Of a DNA stretch of 26,878 nt, positions 16,601-24,405 are shown piece by piece. Within the stretch, counting starts at the first letter, position 1. Each line of letters opens with the position of its first letter. The notes beneath the pieces are model-generated. The model was not told the DNA's origin and ran no database searches. It saw nothing but the letters and a program-made list of their open reading frames with translations. This DNA comes from an uncultured Eubacteriaceae bacterium (GTDB lineage: Bacteria > Bacillota > Clostridia > Lachnospirales > Lachnospiraceae): contig CAMEUH010000006.1 in NCBI GenBank assembly GCA_945938055.1, forward strand, positions 1 to 26,878, written 5' to 3'. The translations under genes and the position numbers were made by a program.

Positions 16601-17358
16601 ATACCAAAATAGAACAGGACTATGATAAAATCTCGTTACGTAAAAAATATGGTTATACAAAGGATGAACTTATTATTGCTTCATTTGGAATAGTTGCAGC
16701 AACTAAAAGAAACAAAGAAATTATTATGGCTATAACACCATTACTGAAGAAAAATAGAAATATTAAATACTTGGTAGTCGGCGGAGATGTTTCTCGAAAT
16801 AATGAGTATAGCAATGAGTGTAAGAGGGGTATTGACGAAAATGGTTTATCAGAGCAGATTCAATTTACGGGATATGTGTCAGAAAATGATTTGATGGAAT
16901 ATATGGAACTGACAGATATTTGTGTTAATTTGCGTTATCCATACAATGGAGAGTCAAGTGCAGCTTTTGCAAGACTATTAGGGATGGGTAAGGCAATTGT
17001 TGTAAACAGGATAGGTGATTTTGATGAAGTCCCAGATGATGCATGCGTTAAGATAGATAGTGTTGAGAACATGACAAAGGAAAAAGAATTAGAAGAAATT
17101 GCAAAGGCAATAGAGATTTTGACTAATGCGGAAATAAGAAATCAAATTGAGAAAAATGCGCTTGGCTATGCAAAAGAAAAACTAGACATTGCTAAGGTGG
17201 CGGTTCAATATTTGGAATGTTTGAAGAAACCGGAATATGGTGTGATATCTGATATAGATTTAAAGAATATTTCTGAAACAGAAATTAAAAGAAAACATTA
17301 TTCGGAAGAAGACGTTGAAAAATTAGCAGATACCATACTTTATGCAAAAGGACTTTAA
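13675..17358 (+). CDS. Tridomain GT4-type glycosyltransferase, 1227 residues
   Basis: Three GT-B glycosyltransferases in one chain. Domain 1 (about 1-383): LHDAIPYLF, SLCSLQPRKNILRIV, E-x7-E motif at E295/E303 in YEGFGMPPLEAMACG. Domain 2 (384-790): starts MGLNIAWDATAVYG, has IVYDIIPYLFQERY, CTGGDDDRKNLAGLI and E693/E701 in YEGFGLPIVEAFAC. Domain 3 (793-1190) is another subtype: TPLPPLYSGIADYSKDI, ELHDFNMHG, FGIVAATKRNKEI and NGESSAAFARLLGMGKAIVV, where the second Glu of the motif is replaced. A charged tail of about 40 residues ends the protein. No membrane segments. Each domain probably adds one residue of a repeat, so the chain could set three linkages in order, as in other multidomain polysaccharide polymerising enzymes (inference). 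A start-like ATG with AAGGAGAG sits exactly at the domain 1-2 border. Confidence 0.92.
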   Translation: MSTVNRKIKILYDATIISSGLYNNTNRSGIFFVAHNILMELLARDDVEVYFYSQEFYKEAVREFFRLKEINELGVPEEEWKPIEYLEESRYGEMDVFLSPVFRVPDEIKAIKSIKKYVILHDAIPYLFREYYPEMDEDYWLKELVETASNEECYFTDSVNTKKDFMKLCPWVDSERFVPNPLAYDESILRTEKDKKVVFEKYNLPQDKKYVLSLCSLQPRKNILRIVRTFNQFVEKNKLEDVILILAGGVDENVEEKLNLIESENRIYVTGYIEDDEKHALYSNAEWFVYTSQYEGFGMPPLEAMACGCPVIASNNSSLPEVMGNVGIMIDWDSDEQHVKAYEKMYFDSEFHRKSKEKSLLHARKFSWKNTVDKILKKVRRDKMGLNIAWDATAVYGPMSKNRGIGNYVTGLFSTMIDMDQSNHYYLFNFFEDTEFKNQLKHQERLDEIYLYCGDNNDLLSNPEFKNILGNAIKRFIYENQIDVFFVTSPFESRLFPYEREWFGNVKVVAIVYDIIPYLFQERYFAGDIEKNGQWYLERLEMLKSMDLCLTISESARTDLIEALDFPEEKVATIWGAVDKRFKVLDISEKEKQELFDKFGVVDKYIMCTGGDDDRKNLAGLITAYSKLPKELIEEYQLVIVCKLSPESKVRYSRIAEDAGIRERVVLTGFVSDEELVRFYNLAHLVAFPSEYEGFGLPIVEAFACETPVLTSNNSSLVQVAGDAAVLVDPFSVESVTDGLVRALTETDLRELVRRGTERVKEFQWERVSEDTLNAIDNSVKVNYEKKLEKIAMFTPLPPLYSGIADYSKDIINELSKFVDIDVFLDDGYEADVEFGDNVCVFNHSEFPDKADSYDEIVYQIGNSEFHTYMWNYMNQYRGVVELHDFNMHGILNKLVMEKENYVQYGEYLMQDFEVKHVQAYITKLKNHEISIPVFDTHVNGFVINPAKKVIVHSIYNKKRLLERDCGRDVSCIKLYTKIEQDYDKISLRKKYGYTKDELIIASFGIVAATKRNKEIIMAITPLLKKNRNIKYLVVGGDVSRNNEYSNECKRGIDENGLSEQIQFTGYVSENDLMEYMELTDICVNLRYPYNGESSAAFARLLGMGKAIVVNRIGDFDEVPDDACVKIDSVENMTKEKELEEIAKAIEILTNAEIRNQIEKNALGYAKEKLDIAKVAVQYLECLKKPEYGVISDIDLKNISETEIKRKHYSEEDVEKLADTILYAKGL
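14811..14826 (+). promoter_or_regulatory. Internal Shine-Dalgarno plus in-frame ATG at domain 1/2 border
   Basis: AAGGAGAG at 14811-14818 is followed by an ATG at 14824-14826, in frame with the 1227-residue protein at residue 384. AGGAG ends at 14816, so the gap is 7 bases, ideal for initiation. It falls exactly where glycosyltransferase domain 2 begins. It may be a working internal start yielding an 844-residue domain 2-3 protein, or a relic of two once-separate genes that fused. Confidence 0.55.
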
Positions 17359-17363
17359 ATATA

Positions 17364-17393
17364 TTGTACAATCCTTTTTACGATTGGTATAAT
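17364..17393 (+). promoter_or_regulatory. Promoter for the ABC exporter genes, with palindrome over the -35 box
   Basis: TTGTAC (17364-17369) and TATAAT (17388-17393) are 18 bases apart, with an extended -10 TG at 17385-17386. Transcription should begin near 17400, about 20 bases before the ATG at 17423. The -35 box lies inside a perfect 10-base palindrome ATTGTACAAT (17363-17372), a possible operator. It lies in the 64-base gap behind the tridomain glycosyltransferase. Confidence 0.65.
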
Positions 17394-17422
17394 ATATGAA
17401 ATTTTTCGAATGGAGATATATA

Positions 17423-18202
17423 ATGAAGCAGTTTATTAGTGATTTAAAAAAATATTGGTATTTTGCAATATATTCGGCGAAGACCGATTTGAAAGCAGAA
17501 GTTGCAAATTCATATTTGAACTGGATATGGTGGGTTTTGGAACCATTTCTTAATATGATTGTGTATACATTTGTATTTAAGAATTTGTTTCCGTCTGATA
17601 AGAGCTTTCCAGTATTTATTTACTCAGGTTTGATGTTCTGGAATTTCTTCAACCGAACGATTGGTTATAGTGTGAAGCTAGTTCGTGCAAATAAGGAAAT
17701 CGTAACAAAAGTATATGTTCCAAAGTTTATTTTACTAATTGGTAACATGTTTTTGAATGCATTTAAGATGCTGGTTGGATTGGTGATACTCATTCCATTG
17801 ATTATTATTTACAAGGTACAAATAACATGGACAGCATTGATGATTATACCGTTATTTCTCATCCTATTTGTTTTTTCTTTCGGATGTGGAACAATATTGC
17901 TTCATTTTGGAGTGTTTGTGGATGATTTGTCTTATGCAGTAGGAATTTTATTGAATATGCTAATGTTTTTATCAGGTGTATTTTATGATTTGCAGACAGG
18001 ATTGCCAGAAGGCTACGGAACATTTATTGGTACGTTTAATCCAGTCGCATGCATTATAGATGGATTGCATCAGGTATTACTAAATGGTGTATTGCCTAAT
18101 ATGCCAGTTCTTGGGATTTGGACGGTTATATCCATTATTATGAGTGTAATAGGCATAAGAATCATTTATAAATATGAAAATAGTTATGTGAAGGTGATAT
18201 AA
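17423..18202 (+). CDS. ABC-2 type polysaccharide exporter, permease (Wzm/TagG-like)
   Basis: Membrane half of the exporter that flips the finished lipid-linked glycan. About six hydrophobic segments in 259 residues, with the family stretches DLKAEVANSYLNWIWWVLEP near the start, FPVFIYSGLMFWNFFNRTIGYS, and FNPVACIIDGLHQVLLNG near the last helices. ATG 17423 is chosen over the in-frame ATG 17396 because GGAG lies 7 bases before it and the family usually starts with a short amphipathic stretch like MKQFISDLKKYWYF. Its stop overlaps the ATPase start as TAATG. Together with the ATPase this points to an ABC-dependent pathway; I see no Wzx/Wzy pair in the window. Confidence 0.92.
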   Translation: MKQFISDLKKYWYFAIYSAKTDLKAEVANSYLNWIWWVLEPFLNMIVYTFVFKNLFPSDKSFPVFIYSGLMFWNFFNRTIGYSVKLVRANKEIVTKVYVPKFILLIGNMFLNAFKMLVGLVILIPLIIIYKVQITWTALMIIPLFLILFVFSFGCGTILLHFGVFVDDLSYAVGILLNMLMFLSGVFYDLQTGLPEGYGTFIGTFNPVACIIDGLHQVLLNGVLPNMPVLGIWTVISIIMSVIGIRIIYKYENSYVKVI

Positions 18203-18936
18203 TGGCAGAAAAAGCATTGATTATTGATGATATTTGCATTAATTATAGAAATATACGACATATGTCAATTCATCAGAGTATTTTAAAAAAAGATGAAGTA
18301 GAAGGACCGGATATATATGAGGCGGTTAAACATGTTTCTTTTGATGTGGAGAAGGGAGAAATTCTAGGGATTATAGGGCGTAATGGTAGTGGTAAATCCA
18401 CAATGTTGCGAGCTATTGCAGGAATATTTCGTCCTGATACTGGTAAAATTGATACTTTAGGGCACAGAATATCCTTAATGTCTATCGGCGTTGGATTTAA
18501 ACCGGATATCACGGGTCGTGAGAACATTATGACTTCCGGTATGCTATTGGGATTCAAACCAGAATATATTAAAGAAAGAATGCCGGAGATTGTGGAATTC
18601 TCAGAACTTGGAGAGTTTATAGACAAACCAGTAAGGACTTATTCGAGTGGTATGTACTCTAAGTTATCATTTTCAATTACTGCGATCATGGATCCGGATG
18701 TTATGCTTGTAGATGAAGTGCTGAGTGTGGGGGATGTGTCTTTCCGAGAAAAGAGTTTTAATAAAATGCAGGAATTAATTAATGATGCAGATAGAACGGT
18801 TCTCATTGTTTCTCATGATTTATCTACTTTGAGCAATATGTGTAATAGAGTTTTATGGTTACATGATGGTGAGATGAAAATGATTGGGGAAACGAATGAA
18901 GTACTGGAGAAATATAAAGAATTCATGAAACAGTAG
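18202..18936 (+). CDS. ABC-2 type polysaccharide exporter, ATPase (Wzt/TagH-like, short form)
   Basis: Energises the permease encoded just before it. Walker A GRNGSGKS at 59-66, the divergent signature YSSGMYSKL at 147-155 (usual for Wzt-type proteins, replacing LSGGQ), Walker B VMLVDEVLSVGD with D171-E172, and the switch histidine in LIVSHD. The N-terminal extension with a PDIYEAVKHVSFDV entry into the domain is also usual. Length is 244 residues, so the C-terminal carbohydrate-binding domain found in some Wzt proteins (which reads the capped glycan end) is absent; recognition of the export-ready chain must lie elsewhere. Start and upstream stop share bases (TAATG). Confidence 0.93.
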   Translation: MAEKALIIDDICINYRNIRHMSIHQSILKKDEVEGPDIYEAVKHVSFDVEKGEILGIIGRNGSGKSTMLRAIAGIFRPDTGKIDTLGHRISLMSIGVGFKPDITGRENIMTSGMLLGFKPEYIKERMPEIVEFSELGEFIDKPVRTYSSGMYSKLSFSITAIMDPDVMLVDEVLSVGDVSFREKSFNKMQELINDADRTVLIVSHDLSTLSNMCNRVLWLHDGEMKMIGETNEVLEKYKEFMKQ

Positions 18937-18952
18937 TTGGAGTGAGGACAAG

Positions 18953-20395
18953 ATGGAGAAACTGACAATAAAGAATGGAGAATATCTACAACCATTAAAG
19001 GGGTTTTGGGAATTGGAGAAGGATGCAGAGCATAACTGGTTCTGGGCGGTCGCACATGAATCTAATATGCTGTTGAAAAATCCAACCGAAGAGTCAGTTT
19101 CAATTTTGTTCTCGTTTTCCCTTTTGCATATGCCGCAGTTTGAATCGCGTACGGTAGGGATATACAAAGATGGAATGTGGCTTCAGACGGTTCCAACCCC
19201 ATATCGATATACGATTTGCATGGATTTGGAGCCGGGAGAAAGCAGTTGCCTGACTTTTGAGACACCACAGGAACTAATGGCGGTTGAAGGAGATCCACGA
19301 AACTTTGCATTTCAGCTTTATGATGTGGCATGCGAAGTGGAACCGGTTTATGAAAGAACAGAGGAATTAAGAAAAATTCAGGACTGTGAGAGGGATATCC
19401 TAAAACAGGTAATTGATATATGTGATAAACATGAAATAAAGTATTTTATGTTTTATGGTTCACTTCTTGGTGCAGTAAGACATCATGGGATGATTCCTTG
19501 GGATGATGATATTGATGTGGCAATGCTTAGGGAAGATTACGACAGATTTCTTGAGGCAGCAGAGCAGGAACTGGAGGAACCATATTTTCTTCAGACATGG
19601 AAGACAGATAAGGAGTGCTTTTTTGGGGGATATGCCAAGGTACGTAATAGTAATACTACTGCGTTAGATGCTCTGCATGAAAAGGGAACCAGCAATGCCG
19701 GAATATGGATTGACATATTGCCACTAGATAAGGTGTTTGTGGATTTTAGTAGAAGAAAGCAACAGATAATGGAACTGGAGCATTTACAGAAATTAATATT
19801 TGTGAAACTGTATGGAAGAAAAAAGTATTTAAAAATAGATATTGATGAATATCAGAAATTGTGGCAAGAATGCAATGGAATAGAATTGGATGAATTATAT
19901 GAAAAGCTGGATAGCGTAATTAAAGCTGCAAAGAATGAGGATACTGCATTTTACTCTGTTTTGTCACAATATATGATTTATGAAGAAAGAAAATATTATA
20001 CGGCAGATGAATTTGAAGAGATATGTAAGGTAGCGTTTGATAATTTGAAAGTAAGTATCCCAAAGAGATTTCAACATATAATTTATCTTCATGCTGGAAG
20101 AGGGTTTATGACCTATCCACCGGTGCAAAAACGAGTTCAAAAGCATAATATATTTTGGGATGTGGAGAAATCGTATCTTTATTACTGTAATGGCAATAGT
20201 GAGAGGAAAAAGTGTGTTGTTCTATTTGGGGTGAATGAAGAGAGTGAGCAATATTGGCAACAACATCATATGACAGAGAATATTGCATATGTTGTGGATG
20301 AGAATGAAGAAATCTGGGGGCGTATGTGGCATGATGCGATGGTGATTGGAATGGAAACGTATGAGAGGATTTGGAGGATAATTAATGCCAGATAA
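18953..20395 (+). CDS. Three-part LicD-family phosphotransferase
   Basis: Residues about 150-400 are LicD: FYGSLLGAVRHHGMIPWDDDIDVAML with the acidic cluster D184-D185-D186-I-D188, GYAKVRNSNTTAL and GIWIDILPLDKV. Residues 1-135 are a beta-rich domain of unknown type (WFWAVAHES, VSILFSFSLLH, TVGIYKDGMWLQTV), perhaps binding the glycan. Residues from about 418 (KKCVVLFGVNEESEQYW, G426, YVVDENEEIWG) look like a shortened copy of the operon's Rossmann-like module. At 480 residues it is far longer than the 268-residue LicD at 4146. No membrane segment is visible. GGAGTGAGG lies before the ATG at 18953. It likely transfers a phospho-substituent from a CDP donor to a different position or sugar than the first LicD (inference). 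Confidence 0.88.
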   Translation: MEKLTIKNGEYLQPLKGFWELEKDAEHNWFWAVAHESNMLLKNPTEESVSILFSFSLLHMPQFESRTVGIYKDGMWLQTVPTPYRYTICMDLEPGESSCLTFETPQELMAVEGDPRNFAFQLYDVACEVEPVYERTEELRKIQDCERDILKQVIDICDKHEIKYFMFYGSLLGAVRHHGMIPWDDDIDVAMLREDYDRFLEAAEQELEEPYFLQTWKTDKECFFGGYAKVRNSNTTALDALHEKGTSNAGIWIDILPLDKVFVDFSRRKQQIMELEHLQKLIFVKLYGRKKYLKIDIDEYQKLWQECNGIELDELYEKLDSVIKAAKNEDTAFYSVLSQYMIYEERKYYTADEFEEICKVAFDNLKVSIPKRFQHIIYLHAGRGFMTYPPVQKRVQKHNIFWDVEKSYLYYCNGNSERKKCVVLFGVNEESEQYWQQHHMTENIAYVVDENEEIWGRMWHDAMVIGMETYERIWRIINAR

Positions 20396-21497
20396 AAGAA
20401 CATATGCAGAAAAAAACAGAAACATAGGCGTTGATGTTGTTAGGACAATGGCAATAGTATTTGTATTGGGAATTCATGCAATAGGATTTTCACCAAGTTT
20501 GAAAATATATGGTTTGGGTGATTTTATTTTAATATACTTAAGGCTCATTTGTATGACATGCGTTCCTTTATTTATGATTTTATCAGGTTATCTGAATTGG
20601 AAGAAAATGGATTCGGGAGATTTGTATAAAAGACGTTTGCCACGGTTGGTAGTTACGTATTTCTTTTGGGGGATATTGTCCTTAATATTTAATATAATAT
20701 ATCTACAATGGAAATTTGATATTAAATCGGTAGTAAGTTTATTTAATTTTACTGTGCAGGATAGAGCATGGTATATGAATATGTATTTTGGTATCTTTTT
20801 AGTAATTCCCTTTATAAATGCATGTTGGAATAATATCTCTAAGAAAGAAAAACATAACTTGCTTATTGTTCTGTTTTTGGTTTCTGCTGTTTCTAAATAC
20901 ATTTGGAATGTAAGTAACATAATTTCTTCGGGTGAAAATTGTATTGTATTTATTAGTCAGTATTTATGGAATTCGATTTATATTTTTTACTATTTGGTCG
21001 GTGCATATATAGCAGAATATTCTGTTTCATATAAGAGGAAAAGAGTATTTACTTTTTTACAGATTTTATTGATTTTGAATACGCTATATTACTTTATAGA
21101 AGGTTATGGTTTATTTTACTATGATATTCCGGAAGCAAGAAGCCTCTGGTATGATAATCCATTTTTAGCGATAGAATCAATTTGTATCTTTATATGTTTT
21201 TATGATGTTAAGATTGCAAATAATTTGATAAGAAAAAATATCAGCACAATAGCAAAAGTGTCGTTTGATATGTATTTGGTTTCTTACATTTTTGACAATG
21301 TTGTAAATAGAAAACTTATTATTTTATATCAAAATCCAAAGGTTGGCTTTTGGATTGCTTTAATCGCATGTTTTGGGTTATCTTTTTTACTTAGTTTTTT
21401 AGCGGCATTTATTAAAAATGTGTTATTTGATAAGATACGATTTAGTAAGGCTTTGATGATGCATAAGGCTGAACCGCGAATTGTTGAGGAGAAATAA
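20385..21497 (+). CDS. Acyltransferase-3 family membrane protein (OafA/WecH-like)
   Basis: An integral membrane acyltransferase that would add acetyl or another acyl group to the glycan. The N-terminus NIGVDVVRTMAIVFVLGIHA has the family signature with H31 at the end of the first helix, followed by RLICMTCVPLFMILSGYL, RRLPRLVVTYFFWG and about ten hydrophobic segments in all. Length 370 residues is usual for the single-domain form without a SGNH extension. The ATG at 20385 lies inside the end of the LicD gene with GGAGG about ten bases upstream, suggesting coupling. From here to the end the DNA is markedly more AT-rich than the left part of the window. Confidence 0.88.
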   Translation: MPDKRTYAEKNRNIGVDVVRTMAIVFVLGIHAIGFSPSLKIYGLGDFILIYLRLICMTCVPLFMILSGYLNWKKMDSGDLYKRRLPRLVVTYFFWGILSLIFNIIYLQWKFDIKSVVSLFNFTVQDRAWYMNMYFGIFLVIPFINACWNNISKKEKHNLLIVLFLVSAVSKYIWNVSNIISSGENCIVFISQYLWNSIYIFYYLVGAYIAEYSVSYKRKRVFTFLQILLILNTLYYFIEGYGLFYYDIPEARSLWYDNPFLAIESICIFICFYDVKIANNLIRKNISTIAKVSFDMYLVSYIFDNVVNRKLIILYQNPKVGFWIALIACFGLSFLLSFLAAFIKNVLFDKIRFSKALMMHKAEPRIVEEK

Positions 21498-21501
21498 AAG
21501 G

Positions 21502-23472
21502 ATGAAATTTAATTTTATTGAAAATAATCGTGAAAAAATTTATCAGTGTTTAACAGTAGTCTTTTTATGTGTATGGCTAATGTTTATTGGAAGTAAAGCA
21601 TTTCAGTGGAAACCCGTTCCAATGGGGGAATCTGATGATTATATGTTCACTACAATATGTTTACAGTATCGTGGAGAATTAATGGTACGTGAAGAAGACT
21701 GGATAAAAGCAATTGAAGATTTTCCGGAATTTTCCGAATACTTAACATATTGTTATCAGATAGGAGAACAATCTGATATAACAGATGAAGATGGAGGAAG
21801 AGCGCCATGGTATTTTGGTACATATTCTGCAATATGTATCCCCATAAAAGTCTTGTTAAAGGCTCTGGATATTCCTCAGATATATACATATCCTGCAACG
21901 AATCTATTACTCTATTTTATTGCATTACTATTTGTTGCATTTATATGGAAAAAATCAAGTGGAAAGAGACTTTTGGCAACTCTTCTGGTTGGTATAAACC
22001 CTGCTTTGTTTTATATAGTATGGCAATCGGCAGAAGTATTTATTTTTTCTTTTGTGGTAATTTCATTAGTATGCTGGTCAAATAAGAATTACAAATGGGC
22101 TGCACTATTTGTTTCAATCGCTGGTACAATGAATTCAACAATTATGATGCTTGGTGTAGTTATGATTGTGGATTTCTTTATGGAACTGTTAGCAAAAAAA
22201 CAAGAAAAAGGGAAGGTATTCGGATATTTATTAAGGCAATGGAAGGCTATTATTTTGTTTGGCTGTTGTTTTATACCATGTCTGATTCCGTTTATTTATA
22301 ATAAATTAAACTATGGAGTGTGGAATCTACAAGTATCTTATGGTTTTGCGGATAGCCAGGCTGGTTATTTATCAAGAGTATTAAGTTATCTGTTTGATTG
22401 GAATTATGGTGTGCTTCCATATTATCCATTAATGTTTTTGGTAATGCTTATATTGGTTGTTGTTTTCATTATAAAGCATAAGTTTAGAAATCTGTTATAT
22501 TTTATTGCTTTCATAGCGGTAATTGCTGCTTATTCTATTATGTGGCATATTAATTGTGGAATGTCTGGTATTGCAAGATATACGGTATGGACATTGCCGA
22601 TTATGCTATTTGGTGTGTTAGAAGCATGGGAATGGATAGAATATGGATTTAAAAAGTTTGTTAAATATGGATATGTTGGAGCTTTATTGTTGTCAATTTT
22701 TTATAGTACATTTATTGTAAATGAATATGGCGTTATGTTTGCCAGTAATACAAAAGATATTAACTTAACACCGGTTGCAAAGGCAGTGTTAGAAAAGTGC
22801 CCGCAATTGTACTGGAGCATACCATCAACCTTTATTGACAGGGTAGAGCATTCTGCAGGTGGATATTGGTATACCAGACCGGTAATTTATGCAACAAGTA
22901 ATGGTTCTGTAAAAAAAATCCTGGTAACAGGAAAAACTGCCGAAAAACTTTTTGATTACATTTTAACTGATAATGAAGGAATGGAATATTTGATTGATTG
23001 TATCTCAGAGTATGAGTGGGATGATGAATATCATTTTATAAATATTCCAAATAAATACCATATAGATGTAGAATCATCCTATATACTCAATCGAAATTCA
23101 CAAGTAACCGATAATGTGGTTGGTATGGAAAATCTTAGAACTACAGGAACGTGGGATGAAGAAAACAGAACGATAGTACTTGAGTCAGGACAAGTTCAGT
23201 ATGGACCATATATTACACTAGCTCCCGGAGTTTATAATGTAAAAATAACAGGGGATAATCTTGAGAATGCAGAAGTTGGCTTTGTAAATAATATTGGGGA
23301 TATGAGTTCTTTTATCGAACTTTTGTCAAAAGATACAGAATGTATAGAGTATAGATTTGTATTGTATCGAGAAGTGACAAAAGCGGAGTTTACAGTTTTG
23401 AATCAATCTGAAAAAGTTATGACCATAGAATCGTTGGAAATAAAAGCTGACAATATTGTACCAGCATACTAA
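21502..23472 (+). CDS. GT-C-like polytopic membrane protein with C-terminal extracytoplasmic domain
   Basis: A 656-residue protein: one N-terminal helix, a loop with the acidic motif GESDDYMF (D45-D46) of the kind that carries the catalytic residue of GT-C enzymes, then about ten more hydrophobic segments to about residue 415. The rest, about 240 residues, is hydrophilic and should lie outside; its end (from about 550, TTGTWDEENRTIVLESGQ, YGPYITLAPGVYNVKI) looks like a beta-sandwich carbohydrate-binding module. I chose ATG 21502 over TTG 21481, which lies in the previous gene; GAGGAG and AAAAGG precede it. It probably uses a polyprenyl-phosphate sugar, possibly made by the UbiA/HAD pair or the GtrB-like protein of this operon (inference). 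No family name can be given with certainty. Confidence 0.7.
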   Translation: MKFNFIENNREKIYQCLTVVFLCVWLMFIGSKAFQWKPVPMGESDDYMFTTICLQYRGELMVREEDWIKAIEDFPEFSEYLTYCYQIGEQSDITDEDGGRAPWYFGTYSAICIPIKVLLKALDIPQIYTYPATNLLLYFIALLFVAFIWKKSSGKRLLATLLVGINPALFYIVWQSAEVFIFSFVVISLVCWSNKNYKWAALFVSIAGTMNSTIMMLGVVMIVDFFMELLAKKQEKGKVFGYLLRQWKAIILFGCCFIPCLIPFIYNKLNYGVWNLQVSYGFADSQAGYLSRVLSYLFDWNYGVLPYYPLMFLVMLILVVVFIIKHKFRNLLYFIAFIAVIAAYSIMWHINCGMSGIARYTVWTLPIMLFGVLEAWEWIEYGFKKFVKYGYVGALLLSIFYSTFIVNEYGVMFASNTKDINLTPVAKAVLEKCPQLYWSIPSTFIDRVEHSAGGYWYTRPVIYATSNGSVKKILVTGKTAEKLFDYILTDNEGMEYLIDCISEYEWDDEYHFINIPNKYHIDVESSYILNRNSQVTDNVVGMENLRTTGTWDEENRTIVLESGQVQYGPYITLAPGVYNVKITGDNLENAEVGFVNNIGDMSSFIELLSKDTECIEYRFVLYREVTKAEFTVLNQSEKVMTIESLEIKADNIVPAY

Positions 23473-23486
23473 GAGGTGATAGTTAT

Positions 23487-24371
23487 ATGCAAAAGTTTAA
23501 AGCATTGATTAAATTGATGAGACCTAAACATTGGGTTAAAAATTTTTTGATTTTTATTCCTCTATTTTGTTCATTAGAAATCAGGAATGTAGATAGCGTA
23601 CAGAAAGTATTGGCTGGATTCATTGCGTTTTCTTTTATTACCTCGGTGGTTTACATTGTTAATGATATTTTTGATGAAGAAAAGGATAGAAGGCATCCGA
23701 TCAAATGTAAGAGGCCAATAGCATCAGGTATGGTGAAAAAGAGAGAAGCCGTTTTTTTAGCAATAGTGCTATTTGTAAGTGCATTTTTTATAGACGGACT
23801 TATTTTCGACTTCTCTTATTGGGATGGAATGGTAGCTACATTAGTTATGTTGGTGTATTTTATTATCAATATGATTTATAGTTTTAGAGGGAAGAATGTA
23901 CCGATTTTGGATGTTACACTCTTAGCGTCAGGCTTTGTTATAAGAGTAATATATGGGTGCGTAATAATTAATGTATCGTTATCACATTGGCTATATTTGA
24001 CTATTCTATCGTTTGCCTACTATATGGGATTGGGAAAAAGACGAGGAGAATTGCAGATTAATGGTGCTATATCAAGAAAAGTTCTTAAATATTATACAAT
24101 GGATTTTTTAAATAAAAATATGCAGATGTTTATGACATTGACGCTTGTTTTTTATTCGCTGTGGACGATTGATGAAAACACGGTCGCAAGGGTTGGAAAT
24201 AATTTCTTGGTTTGGAGCGTTCCGATTGTAATTCTTATTTGTTTAAAATATAGTATGAACATTGAAAAAAATACAGAATTAGCCGATCCAATGGAAGTTT
24301 TGTTTCAAGATAAGGTATTATTGGTTTTGGGGATGGTATTTATATTATTTGTAGCAATAATGTTTTTGTAA
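23487..24371 (+). CDS. UbiA-family prenyltransferase resembling decaprenyl-phosphate phosphoribosyltransferase
   Basis: In mycobacteria this family (DPPR synthase, Rv3806c) joins polyprenyl phosphate to PRPP, giving polyprenyl-phospho-5-phosphoribose. Matching landmarks: LMRPKHWVKNFLIF at the start, the prenyl/metal motif N59-D-I-F-D63-E-E-K-D67 followed by RRHPIKCKRPIASG, MIYSFRGK...ILDVTLLASGFVIRVIYG around D142, and YYMGLGKRRGEL. These are the specific marks of the DPPR branch rather than of quinone or heme prenyltransferases. About eight or nine membrane segments, 294 residues, normal length. AGAGGTGAT precedes the ATG. Between two GT-C-like genes and one gene before a HAD phosphatase, it suggests synthesis of a lipid-linked ribofuranose, or arabinofuranose if DprE1/DprE2 genes exist elsewhere; neither is in the window. 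Confidence 0.85.
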   Translation: MQKFKALIKLMRPKHWVKNFLIFIPLFCSLEIRNVDSVQKVLAGFIAFSFITSVVYIVNDIFDEEKDRRHPIKCKRPIASGMVKKREAVFLAIVLFVSAFFIDGLIFDFSYWDGMVATLVMLVYFIINMIYSFRGKNVPILDVTLLASGFVIRVIYGCVIINVSLSHWLYLTILSFAYYMGLGKRRGELQINGAISRKVLKYYTMDFLNKNMQMFMTLTLVFYSLWTIDENTVARVGNNFLVWSVPIVILICLKYSMNIEKNTELADPMEVLFQDKVLLVLGMVFILFVAIMFL

Positions 24372-24405
24372 CTTTACTATTTGCTAGGGTTGAAAGGAGA
24401 TTTTT

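Noticed and set aside
17396..17422. ATG 17396 as start of the exporter permease.
   Set aside because: It would lie right at the predicted transcript start; ATG 17423 has a GGAG at 7 bases and fits the family's N-terminus.
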